This document shows positions 18,516 to 26,999 of a stretch of 64,000 bases of DNA, piece by piece. How positions within the stretch are numbered: the stretch's first letter is position 1; each line of letters starts with the position of its first letter. The notes below the pieces were generated by a model, which was not told the origin of the DNA, did no database searches, and saw only the letters and a program-made list of their open reading frames with translations. The DNA is taken from positions 11,996-75,995 of the forward strand of contig CAYLKN010000008.1 of the NCBI GenBank assembly GCA_964384335.1, given 5' to 3'. The translations under genes were made by a program, and so were the position numbers. This DNA is from JAUICS01 sp964384335. GTDB taxonomy: Bacteria > Pseudomonadota > Alphaproteobacteria > Micavibrionales > Micavibrionaceae.

Positions 18516-19283
18516 ATGGAAACATGGAATGACAATGGACAAAAACTGGCTTACACAGTTTTTGGCAACTCGGACCGGGTGATCGTCTGGGGACACGGCT
18601 GGGGCCTCGGTCGTCAATCGCTGGAGCCGCTGGCCAGGCAGTTAGAGGATAAGTTTTCTCATTGTCTGCCTGATTTTCCCGGTTTTGGTGATTCTCCCGT
18701 TCCCGAAACTGCCTGGACTGTCCAGGATTACGCGGATCTGTCTGCGCGTTTTATAAAAACAAGATTTGGCGGGAAAAAAATAATCTGGGCCGGGCATTCC
18801 TTTGGCGCACGGGTTGGTATCAAGCTGGCTGCCCATTATCCTGAAATAATCGATAAGATGTTTCTTTTATCGGCTGCGGGACTTCCTGTAAAGAAATCAT
18901 TCCGCCAGAGAACACTTACAAATCTGCGTATCAGGCTTTATAAAACCCTGAAATATTTTGTCAGAAACGAGAGGGATCTTGAAGACCTCAGGAAGAAATT
19001 CGGAAGTGCGGATTATAAAAGTGCAGGGCCATTACGCAAAACATTTCTGAATGTCATAAATGAGGATCTCTCCCGCGATGCGCAGGCCGTAAAGTGTCCC
19101 GTTATGCTTGTTTATGGGGAGAATGACATAGAAACGCCACTTGAAATTGGCAAAAAATTCAGTTTACTTATAGAAAAGTCAAAACTTATCAGTCTGCCTT
19201 ATCAGGATCACTACAGCGTGTTACAGGACGGCAGGCACCAGGTTCTTAAATTACTGATTGAATTACTGGAGGAAAAGTCATGA
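18516..19283 (+). CDS. Alpha/beta hydrolase coupled to MurF-like ligase
   Basis: A 255-residue alpha/beta hydrolase: the HGWGLGR oxyanion region, the nucleophile in WAGHSFGARVG (Ser near 96), an acid in VYGENDIETP and the His in PYQDHYSVLQ. There is no signal peptide. The stop overlaps the start of the MurF-like gene by 4 nt (ATGA), so the two are translationally coupled, and the Ddl-like gene is divergent. The context suggests action on a peptidoglycan precursor or a related D-amino-acid ester or amide. That is inference; the substrate is unknown. Confidence 0.78.
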   Translation: METWNDNGQKLAYTVFGNSDRVIVWGHGWGLGRQSLEPLARQLEDKFSHCLPDFPGFGDSPVPETAWTVQDYADLSARFIKTRFGGKKIIWAGHSFGARVGIKLAAHYPEIIDKMFLLSAAGLPVKKSFRQRTLTNLRIRLYKTLKYFVRNERDLEDLRKKFGSADYKSAGPLRKTFLNVINEDLSRDAQAVKCPVMLVYGENDIETPLEIGKKFSLLIEKSKLISLPYQDHYSVLQDGRHQVLKLLIELLEEKS

Positions 19284-20887
19284 TTGCGATTACCATTCTG
19301 TCTCTGGCAGCTTTTCTGGTTTTTGCCGCACGGCGGGCACTGGTCTATCTGCATATGTTTCAGCAGGAGGAATACGACACGCTCAGGTTCCGCCGCTGGC
19401 TTTTCAGGCATCTTGCCTTTGATTTCAGAGTAAGTATCCTCCTTCTTGTTTTACAGGCAATGATTTTGATGGCCGGGTACATTCCCGGATTTGACGGTGC
19501 GCATCTGCTAATATTTGTTGCTCCTGTGTTTCTGGCTTTTGCCTTTGTGGAAAAAAATCCGCTGAAAGAAGCTAAAAAACCTCTTGTTCTCACACAACGT
19601 GCGAAACGCCTTCTTGCCTTGTCCTTTGTGCTGGCCGCCCTGGCCGGAATTGGCACGGGTGTTTTCATTCCGGCGCCGTGGCAGCCGCTCTGGTGGTTCC
19701 TGGCCGTTCATTTCATTCCCTTTGCGCTGATCCTGGCTGAGTATTGTCTCAAACCCATACAGGAGCGTATCAATGAAACTTACAGAGATGAGGCGCGTAA
19801 AATTCTGAAAGAGGTTGATCCGGTTACAATCGGTATAACAGGATCATACGGAAAAACGTCGGTAAAACATATACTTGGCCATATTCTTCAGGCTCATGCG
19901 CCGACACTGATTACACCCGGCAGTGTTAATACGGATATGGGCAATACACGTATTCTGAGAGAGCAGCTGGCCCCGCATCACAAATATCTGGTTGTGGAAA
20001 TGGGCGCGTACGGGCCGGGATCAATTGCCAGGCTGTGCCGTCTGACGCCGCCGGATTATGCGGTTATTACCGCGATTGGACCTGCACATTACGAACGGTT
20101 TAAGACTCTTGAGCAGACGGCAAAAGCAAAATTCGAGCTGGCACAGGCCGCAATTGCGGAAAAAGGAGAAGTAATTGTCCATAAGGATGTCCTGAATTTT
20201 GAAAACGCACTTGCCGTTTACGAAAATCATAAAGACAGTTTTATCGTCTGCGGCGAAAACGGTTTGTGCGTAATTAAGGAGATCAGGCAGGAAGCAGACG
20301 GGATATGCGCAGAAATTGTGTACGCAGATAACGCGTACACACTTAAGGCGCCTTTATACGGCAAGAATCACGGCAATAACATTGCGCTTGCCTTCACGTT
20401 ATGCATGCGTATGGGCCTTGATCCTGAAACCGTCATCACGGCTTTAAAATCCGTTCCGCAAATTGCCCACAGACTGGAGGTCAGAAACGCCGGAAACCAT
20501 ACCATCATTGATGATGCGTTTAACAGCAATCCGAAAGGCTTTGCCGAAGCCCTTTCCGTACTGGATATCCTGGCCCGCAGGGATAAAGGCCGCAGAATAC
20601 TTGTAACGCCCGGTATGGTTGAGCTTGGGGATACCCATGATGAAGAGCATAAAAGGATCGCAGAGATCGCACTGAAAAAAACGGATTGCGTACTGGTTGT
20701 ATCGCCCGGGCGTATCCACTCGTTTGTTGACACATATGAGAAAGGAAAGACAGGCATTCAGACCCTGGACGTTTTCGACACTTTTGAAAATGCCCAAAAC
20801 TGGCTTCAACAAAATCTGCGGGATAACGATGTTGTCTTGCTGGAAAACGATCTGCCTGATGTTTACGAACGCAAATTGGATTTATAG
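19280..20887 (+). CDS. Membrane-anchored MurF-like Mur ligase
   Basis: A 535-residue protein fused from two parts. Residues about 1-165 hold four or five hydrophobic segments (near 2-18, 48-66, 70-85, 110-128 and 133-150), not found in ordinary MurF. From about 180 it is a Mur ligase: P-loop GITGSYGKTSVKH, PGSVNTDMGNTR, VVEMGAYGPGSIARL, and the MurF-type DDAFNSNPKGFAEAL. It would add D-Ala-D-Ala (or a similar dipeptide) to a UDP-MurNAc-peptide, here at the membrane. It lies outside any mur cluster, beside a Ddl-like gene. It may be an auxiliary or alternative MurF rather than the housekeeping one. Confidence 0.83.
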   Translation: MIAITILSLAAFLVFAARRALVYLHMFQQEEYDTLRFRRWLFRHLAFDFRVSILLLVLQAMILMAGYIPGFDGAHLLIFVAPVFLAFAFVEKNPLKEAKKPLVLTQRAKRLLALSFVLAALAGIGTGVFIPAPWQPLWWFLAVHFIPFALILAEYCLKPIQERINETYRDEARKILKEVDPVTIGITGSYGKTSVKHILGHILQAHAPTLITPGSVNTDMGNTRILREQLAPHHKYLVVEMGAYGPGSIARLCRLTPPDYAVITAIGPAHYERFKTLEQTAKAKFELAQAAIAEKGEVIVHKDVLNFENALAVYENHKDSFIVCGENGLCVIKEIRQEADGICAEIVYADNAYTLKAPLYGKNHGNNIALAFTLCMRMGLDPETVITALKSVPQIAHRLEVRNAGNHTIIDDAFNSNPKGFAEALSVLDILARRDKGRRILVTPGMVELGDTHDEEHKRIAEIALKKTDCVLVVSPGRIHSFVDTYEKGKTGIQTLDVFDTFENAQNWLQQNLRDNDVVLLENDLPDVYERKLDL

Positions 20888-21211
20888 ATCCTTATCGCGG
20901 GTGCAGCAGGAGGTTATCCAATCAACAAAGGGCTTGTAACCTTTTTCAATCGGAATCTGGATTATGCACGGCACGTCATAGCTATGATTCGACCTGATCG
21001 CGTTTTCAAGTTTGTCATACAGATCGGAAGTGGATTTGAGCAGCATGGCCGTCTCTTCCTCCATCTCGGTTTTGCCGTTCCATTCATAAACTGCGGTATG
21101 CGGAGGAAGAATGTTGGCACAGGCGACAAGATTTTCCTGCAAAAGGCGCGTTGCAAGGATCCTGGCCTCATCTTGTGAGGAACACGTAACATAAACAAGA
21201 ATTGCACTCAT
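20882..21211 (-). CDS. cutA: Divalent-cation tolerance protein CutA
   Basis: A 109-residue CutA of standard length: VYVTCSSQDEARILATRLLQENLVACANILP, then YEWNGKTEMEEE and the closing KGYKPFVDWI. CutA forms very stable trimers linked to copper tolerance, though its true biochemical role is unsettled. Its start overlaps the stop of the methyltransferase gene by 4 nt. Its 3' end overlaps the 3' end of the MurF-like gene by 6 bp, tail to tail. Confidence 0.93.
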   Translation of the reverse strand: MSAILVYVTCSSQDEARILATRLLQENLVACANILPPHTAVYEWNGKTEMEEETAMLLKSTSDLYDKLENAIRSNHSYDVPCIIQIPIEKGYKPFVDWITSCCTRDKDL

Positions 21212-22266
21212 TGTTCTGCAAATAGAATTTTAAAACCGTCTTTCTCAATTATTTTTTCCCATCTTTGGAAAGCCGTTTCAAGTACCCTTTCGTAAGGAAG
21301 GTTCTGATTGGCGACCATGAAAAGCCATCCCCCTGATTTAAGCGCAAGTGCGGCAGTTTTAATGAATTTCAGGCCAAGATCTATATCCGTGTCATGCCCA
21401 GTGTGAAATGGCGGATTCATGACAATCCAGTCAAAACTCTCCTTATCGACTGAGCCGGCCTGGACGAGGTCTGTCCAGTGATAATGAACTGGACGCTGAT
21501 CATTATCTATGCGCCCGATATTCTTTTGGGCGGCCAGAATGGCTCTGTAATCAGAATCATAACAATGCATTTCCCGGATGGCGGGGTTGTTTTCAAGTGC
21601 AGCGATACTCAGAAACCCGTAACCGCAGCCAAAATCTGCCCCGCATCCGGTCAGATTCAGGGGAAGATGAGCGGCAAGCATATTCGAGCCTCTATCCACT
21701 TTGTTCCAGCCGTAAATTCCGGGGCAGGACAGATATTGCCCGTCACAGACGGCTTTAAAACGCCCTTCATCCAGCCAGGATGAAAGCTGAGAGATTGTAT
21801 TTTGATCAAATGTCCCTGTCTTCTCAATCAGACAGACCCGGGCTTTATGTTTTGACTCTGCAATAAAAGGAATTCCAAGTGTTTTGAGATCATCCGATAA
21901 AGCCTTGCCGCCCGCTTTATTTTCGGCGGCAATAAGGAGTACACCGTCTCTGCCCAGCATCTGAAGGCCATGAGCAATATAAAATCGTGTTTCCGATTTG
22001 TCTTTAGTCGCAAGAATGCAGATCAGATCGAATGTCCCAAAGTTTTGCATATCGCCTGGGTCATAAAACCGCTTTTCCTGCGGAAGGCATTCAAAATGTT
22101 TGTAAAGACTGTAATTGGGTTGAAAAACAGACCACTCTGTATCTTTAAAAACTTCAAACCATTGTCCCCTGACAGCGTTCAGAAACAGACCGTTTTTAAA
22201 ATCCTGCCGACTGGTAATCTGCTTTTCCAGTGGAAGGAAAAGTGTTCTAAGACGTTTTTCGCTCAT
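21208..22266 (-). CDS. RsmC-like class I SAM methyltransferase (16S rRNA m2G type)
   Basis: A 352-residue protein with the two-domain RsmC/RlmG layout: an N-terminal degenerate methyltransferase-like half (about 1-165) and a C-terminal catalytic half. The C-terminal half has the SAM loop GADFGCGYGFLSIAAL and the catalytic NPPF motif (WIVMNPPFHTG), typical of N2-guanine methyltransferases. It probably methylates a guanine of 16S rRNA (G1207 in E. coli). It is cotranscribed with cutA (4-nt overlap). Confidence 0.85.
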   Translation of the reverse strand: MSEKRLRTLFLPLEKQITSRQDFKNGLFLNAVRGQWFEVFKDTEWSVFQPNYSLYKHFECLPQEKRFYDPGDMQNFGTFDLICILATKDKSETRFYIAHGLQMLGRDGVLLIAAENKAGGKALSDDLKTLGIPFIAESKHKARVCLIEKTGTFDQNTISQLSSWLDEGRFKAVCDGQYLSCPGIYGWNKVDRGSNMLAAHLPLNLTGCGADFGCGYGFLSIAALENNPAIREMHCYDSDYRAILAAQKNIGRIDNDQRPVHYHWTDLVQAGSVDKESFDWIVMNPPFHTGHDTDIDLGLKFIKTAALALKSGGWLFMVANQNLPYERVLETAFQRWEKIIEKDGFKILFAEQ

Positions 22267-22289
22267 TTACGAAAAGAAAGAGAATGGAA

Positions 22290-23228
22290 TTACACTCCCG
22301 CAAGATCAATGACAAGTCGGTGCGGTTTGCCCGCATTGGGCTTAAGGGTCATGGTTTTCAAAACTTTAACCGGCTTTTTCAGACTGAAAACAAGTCTTGA
22401 AACATCTCCGGCTTCCTGCACCTTATACCCCTGAAGAAGAGGCGTTTTTGAGAAAGTTCCCTGTGTATTTGTTTCCCATTTAGTGCCAGGAACTTCAATA
22501 AGCAGGATTTTTTCTCCATTATCAACATCGTAGGAAAATTTTGAGGAAGCGCTTGAGTCAAGAACAATCCGTGTTTTGTCACTGTGTTCACCGATTCTCA
22601 TTCTTACGATTGCAGGATATGAGGGAAGGTTTTTCACTGGTTCCATTGATGGTGAAGGGGGCTTTGCAGGCATTGCCGGTCTCATAGACGCAGCGGGTCT
22701 GGAAGAAGAAGCGGAGCCAGCCATGGCGTTCTTATGAAGGGAATGAGGCCCGTTTTTGGCGGCTTTTTCCCACATGGCCATGTCATCCTCATCAAGGTAA
22801 TCCAGAAAGCCCTGGGCTTTCATATCCTGAATAATCTGACTCAGTTCCGATTCGCTTTTGATCAGAGCGGCAAGCGCCGGCACTGCGCGGTCAAAATCAT
22901 CTCTCATTTCCTGCACGGCAACTTCCAGACGGTAAATCCGGGTCACAGGGTCCGTAATGGGTTCGGCAAACATATTTCGCGGATTGAGCGAATCTGCATC
23001 AATCCCTTTTGGTCCGAGAAAGCCGGTTGTTCGGCCTCTAACACTTTGATTGCCCGCCTCCTGAGCGTCGTAATTTCCGGCGGGAGACTGCCAGCTTCCG
23101 CTCTGGTTTTGATTACGCGAGGCGTTGCCCTGACCCATTAAGTTGTCATAAGCCGCACATCCGGTTAAGAAAACACTTAGAATACTTAAATACAGAATAT
23201 TTCGAACTGGGGCTGGTCTTGAAAACAT
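22290..23228 (-). CDS. AMIN-domain lipoprotein
   Basis: A 312-residue predicted lipoprotein with a hydrophobic signal and lipobox LTGC (Cys24). An Asn/Gln/Gly-rich tether follows, then a helical region (about 85-160) and a Pro/Ala/Met linker. The C-terminal AMIN-like beta domain (about 205-312) includes IGEHSDKTRIVLDSSA and the closing PHRLVIDLAGV. AMIN domains direct proteins to peptidoglycan or septal zones, as in AmiC or PilQ. No enzyme domain is present, so it may be a wall-binding factor. The RsmC-like gene follows 23 bp downstream. Confidence 0.8.
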   Translation of the reverse strand: MFSRPAPVRNILYLSILSVFLTGCAAYDNLMGQGNASRNQNQSGSWQSPAGNYDAQEAGNQSVRGRTTGFLGPKGIDADSLNPRNMFAEPITDPVTRIYRLEVAVQEMRDDFDRAVPALAALIKSESELSQIIQDMKAQGFLDYLDEDDMAMWEKAAKNGPHSLHKNAMAGSASSSRPAASMRPAMPAKPPSPSMEPVKNLPSYPAIVRMRIGEHSDKTRIVLDSSASSKFSYDVDNGEKILLIEVPGTKWETNTQGTFSKTPLLQGYKVQEAGDVSRLVFSLKKPVKVLKTMTLKPNAGKPHRLVIDLAGV

Positions 23229-23404
23229 GTATTCTGAAAATTTGTTAAGCGGTGAGAAACTATAATAATATTAAAAATAAGCGTGTTGCACTTATACAGT
23301 CAAGAAATCATAAGGAAAGGTATGCAATTTTATCCACATTCAAATCGGGAATACCACACAAACACCTTAATCTGCTCAATTTTTAAACCAGGAAAGGCGT
23401 GCTG

Positions 23405-23983
23405 ATGTTAACAAAATCCGAAATAAAGCGGAATTTACTCGGAACATTTGAAATATGCCTTTTAATGACCGACGCTGACAAACGTTTTCATAGTGACAGC
23501 AAAGAGGCTTTGCGATCGTTTATAATCCCTGCTCTCTTTTTCCCGCTATCTATATTCATATTTTTCCTGGAGCCGGAAATGGGCGCCTTTAACGGCAGTC
23601 CCGATAACTTTGTCGTTCTTTTGTATTGCCTTCGTTATACGTTTGCACTTGGGTTTTTTCTGTTGCTTATGTATTACCTGAGCAAAACCATCCGGAGAGA
23701 ACAATATTTCTGGAAATTCGTCAGTGCGAATAACTGGCTTACAATTCCGCGGGCAATTCTGTTTACACCGATTGCAGTTCTTTTGCTTCAGGGCGGATAT
23801 TCTCACAGTGAGCTTGCCGTCTATCTTACGGCCGCGATGGTCTACAGTTATGTATGTATGGGTTTTATCGCCATGATCGCCTTGCGGATACCCTGGAAAC
23901 TTGCCGGTTTTATTGTATTTATCTCACTTGCCATTAACGAGGGGTCATACAAAGTCCTTTTATGGGTTGGCGAGTATATTTAG
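23405..23983 (+). CDS. Small multi-pass membrane protein, unknown
   Basis: I do not recognise this 192-residue protein. It has a hydrophilic N-terminus (about 1-35) and about four or five hydrophobic segments (near 38-55, 70-98, 118-135 and 138-185). The frame is open two codons further to a GTG at 23399. I prefer the ATG at 23405, about 7 nt after GGAAAGG. It stands alone, divergent from the AMIN lipoprotein and convergent with the WecA-type gene. Its role cannot be told from sequence. Confidence 0.7.
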   Translation: MLTKSEIKRNLLGTFEICLLMTDADKRFHSDSKEALRSFIIPALFFPLSIFIFFLEPEMGAFNGSPDNFVVLLYCLRYTFALGFFLLLMYYLSKTIRREQYFWKFVSANNWLTIPRAILFTPIAVLLLQGGYSHSELAVYLTAAMVYSYVCMGFIAMIALRIPWKLAGFIVFISLAINEGSYKVLLWVGEYI

Positions 23984-24005
23984 GCCGGAGCCACAAGGCG
24001 TTTTG

Positions 24006-25061
24006 TTACGCCAGCCTTTTTTTAAGAAGGCTTTGTACCGTATCGGCCTTGAAAATTATCGCGGTGTGGCAGGCCAGCAAAGCGAGCCAGACATATGTAT
24101 ACGGCCAGACGGGCATATCAAAGCAGTGGAGCGTCCATCCGATGAAACCGTAAACCACATTGATAAAAAGTATTATGCTTACTGTCATTGAAACACTTAA
24201 TCCCGCATCTTTCAGAATATAATGCATGTGCAACCTGTCGGCATCAAAGGGATGCCTTTTTTCGGACAATCTTTTGGTAAAAAGTGCAAAGGCATCCATA
24301 ACAGGAAAAGCAAGCACCCAGGCTATTGCCATCGGTTTTATGGCAGCATCAGTTTCGAATTCCGGTTTGGCCGCATTAATACATATCCAGCATAGGGTCA
24401 TACCAATTGCCAGCGAGCCTGAGTCGCCAATGAAGACACTTGCCTTTTCATTGAAGGGGTGGCGCATGTTGAATACAAGAAAGCCCGCCAGTGCCGCCAG
24501 AAACGAAAGTAACAGGATGTTGTGGCTGAACGCCTCCCCGGTAAGAATTGCAGTGGCTGTTAGAATTACCAGACCGATACCACCGGACAGACCGTCAAGA
24601 CCATCGATCATGTTCATGGCGTTAATCAGAAGTACGGCGCAGAAAATAAAAAATGGCAGGGCAAAATAACCCAGATTAAATTCCCCAAATCCGAACATAT
24701 TGCCAAGGTCCTGCACATAAGCGCCGCCGGGAACGACAACAAGAAAAGCCGCCAGAATCTGAATGCCGAATCTCAGTATGGCAGGAATATGGGTTCTGTC
24801 GTCCACCGCGCCTGTAAAAAGAAGGAGTGTCAGGGCCATTATAAAGGCAAGGTTATCCTCAAACGCATAGCCGAAACCAAGGGCGGTGAGGACCGCAACA
24901 GGGACAAGAACAAGTCCTCCGATCGGTGGTACCGGATTTTTATGGGTTTTCCTTCCTCCGGGTTTATCGACGAAACCGAGCTTAACGGACGGTTTTCGAA
25001 AAAAATATATGAGAAAAGATGTAAGGATGAAAGATATGCAGACAGGAAGAAAAACAGTCAT
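24006..25061 (-). CDS. WecA/MraY-family polyprenyl-phosphate sugar-1-phosphate transferase
   Basis: A 351-residue membrane enzyme with about 10-11 hydrophobic segments. The family motifs are NAMNMIDGLDGLSGGIG (Mg-binding Asp), FIGDSGSLAIG and DRLHMHYILKDAG, which fits the WecA/TagO branch better than MraY. It would load a GlcNAc- or HexNAc-1-phosphate onto undecaprenyl phosphate to start O-antigen, capsule or enterobacterial-common-antigen-type glycans. No other glycan genes adjoin it. Confidence 0.87.
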   Translation of the reverse strand: MTVFLPVCISFILTSFLIYFFRKPSVKLGFVDKPGGRKTHKNPVPPIGGLVLVPVAVLTALGFGYAFEDNLAFIMALTLLLFTGAVDDRTHIPAILRFGIQILAAFLVVVPGGAYVQDLGNMFGFGEFNLGYFALPFFIFCAVLLINAMNMIDGLDGLSGGIGLVILTATAILTGEAFSHNILLLSFLAALAGFLVFNMRHPFNEKASVFIGDSGSLAIGMTLCWICINAAKPEFETDAAIKPMAIAWVLAFPVMDAFALFTKRLSEKRHPFDADRLHMHYILKDAGLSVSMTVSIILFINVVYGFIGWTLHCFDMPVWPYTYVWLALLACHTAIIFKADTVQSLLKKRLA

Positions 25062-25155
25062 ATTTTTTTATACAGCAGTATTCGGTAATTTGAAACAATG
25101 TTTCAAGGAATTTGGATTTTACGATGCTGGCTCATTGATGCTGGCTCAGTACCGA

Positions 25156-26940
25156 TCAGCCTTTGCACCTGTATCGATCCGGTCTGAGCAAAGTTAATAA
25201 AGACAGGGAGGTCGTGCCGTAATCTTCTGTCAGGTAATCTGCAATGACTTCCCCGCCTAAGGCCGCACCCATAAGGCCGTGCGAACCAAAACCGGTACAT
25301 ATAAAAAGCCCTTCCCGTTCTTCATCCGGGCCGATGCAGGGCAGCCTGTCCGGCGTGGTCACTCTGTAAGATGACCAGTGATGGCTGACCAGCGCCGGAT
25401 TAACTTTTTTTCCAAAAAAATTCTCAAATCTGTAGACATTTTCCATTGAACAGGGGGAAGGAACAGTTTTTGTGTGCCTGTAAAAACTTGCGCCAAGCTG
25501 GGCAAAACCATTAACCGGCGGACAGACATGTCCGCCGTAGATAATGTTACTTTTCAATTTTTCAAACGGCCCCCCGTTTTTTAAAAAGGTTATATGACCG
25601 GCCAAAGGCTGGAGACAATCTGATGAGAGGCCGGGGTAAAGCCGGGCGGCATCCAGCGCGTTTGAAAGAATAATAGCTGAGGCTTCAGTGACCGTTTTCC
25701 CCGTATCATCAATCATTCTCCAGACATCCCCCTTTTTCAGGATTTGGGTAATATTGTGCCCGAAACGGTGATTGCCGTGATTACCCAGAAGGGCGGTGAC
25801 AAGTTTTTGCGGGCTGAGCATAAACGCATCCGGAAACCACATTGCGATATTTTTCAGATCAATCCCTGCCAGTTCAGAGGCCGTGCCCGCACTAACCATA
25901 CGCATTGTTTCACAATGCCATCCCATATTTTTTAAAGCTTTTCCAAAACGTACAGCCTTTTTATCGTCAATACATAAATGCAGGGCGCCGCAAGCCCTGA
26001 ACCCGATATCGTGTTCCCTGGCCAGATTTTTATATATCCGGTGCGCCAGTGCAAAAGCAGTTGAAAAATACTCGGCCTGCCCGCCTCTTTGCGCAAAGGG
26101 GCGGGGATTGACCATTCCGGAAGGATTGCCCGAAGACCCTCCGGGCGGGCAGGGTGATGAGTCAATCAGGAGAGGATTTATACCCCGTTTTTTTAAGGCA
26201 TGAGCCGTCATGGTTCCCGCCAGTCCGGCCCCTAAAATTGCCACGCTTTCCGGATGTTTGATGCGGGATGTTGAAACCCGGCGTAACGGATCTTCGTAAA
26301 ATCCCTGCAGCATTTCTCTTTTTTTTGCGTACCCTTTTGTTTTTTCTACATGAAAACCTGCCTGCGCCAGGCTGCGGCGGACATGCCCGGCTGCCGTATA
26401 AGTGGCAAACGTCGTGCCGGGCGTACTGAGCGAGGCCATATGACTGAATATTTCTTCGTGCCACATCTCCGGATTGAGAGCGGGCGTGAAACCGTCAAGA
26501 TACCAGCAGTCAATCGGGCCGGAAAGTTTTGGCAAAGCCTCACGCACATCATCAAAAACAAGCGTCAGGGTTATTTTTCCTGAAAAATCGATCCGGTGAA
26601 ATCCGGCTATACGCAGAGGGTAATGTCTTATAAGCGGCCTGGTTTTATCCCCGAACAGAGGATCCAGAACTTTCCGGATCGTATGAATGTCCAGAGGATA
26701 TTTCTCAATACTGATGTAATGCAGCCCGCAGTTCCGGGGTGATGTTTTTTCAAACAGATCTGCGGTTGCCATGAAATTAAGACCGGTTCCGAAACCCAGC
26801 TCACAAATTGAAAACCGTTCCCTTTTTTGCCATTTATCAGGAAGAGTGTTGCCTTTCAGAAAGACATGTTCCGTTTCACCCAGGCCGTTTTGCCTCGAAT
26901 GGTAAACGTCTTCAAAACGTTTGGAATAAAGAGTTTGCAA
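25156..26940 (-). CDS. mnmC: Bifunctional tRNA wobble-uridine modification enzyme MnmC
   Basis: A 594-residue fusion. The N-terminal methyltransferase (about 1-225) has the FGFGTGLN-type SAM loop and WYLDGFTPALNPEMW. The C-terminal FAD oxidoreductase (about 230-590) has GAGLAGTMTAHALKKRG and the closing GFGSHGLMGAALGGEVIADYL. It turns cmnm5s2U34 into nm5s2U and then mnm5s2U in tRNA. It begins at FEDVYHSRQNGLGETEHVFL, so it lacks about 20 N-terminal residues seen in longer homologs, but the core is intact. It is divergent from the M3 peptidase gene, 59 bp away. Confidence 0.95.
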   Translation of the reverse strand: MQTLYSKRFEDVYHSRQNGLGETEHVFLKGNTLPDKWQKRERFSICELGFGTGLNFMATADLFEKTSPRNCGLHYISIEKYPLDIHTIRKVLDPLFGDKTRPLIRHYPLRIAGFHRIDFSGKITLTLVFDDVREALPKLSGPIDCWYLDGFTPALNPEMWHEEIFSHMASLSTPGTTFATYTAAGHVRRSLAQAGFHVEKTKGYAKKREMLQGFYEDPLRRVSTSRIKHPESVAILGAGLAGTMTAHALKKRGINPLLIDSSPCPPGGSSGNPSGMVNPRPFAQRGGQAEYFSTAFALAHRIYKNLAREHDIGFRACGALHLCIDDKKAVRFGKALKNMGWHCETMRMVSAGTASELAGIDLKNIAMWFPDAFMLSPQKLVTALLGNHGNHRFGHNITQILKKGDVWRMIDDTGKTVTEASAIILSNALDAARLYPGLSSDCLQPLAGHITFLKNGGPFEKLKSNIIYGGHVCPPVNGFAQLGASFYRHTKTVPSPCSMENVYRFENFFGKKVNPALVSHHWSSYRVTTPDRLPCIGPDEEREGLFICTGFGSHGLMGAALGGEVIADYLTEDYGTTSLSLLTLLRPDRYRCKG

Positions 26941-26999
26941 TATTTAAAACCATATCTTAAGTTTTCTAAAATATAATCGGTTAGTCAGGGATTTCCAGC

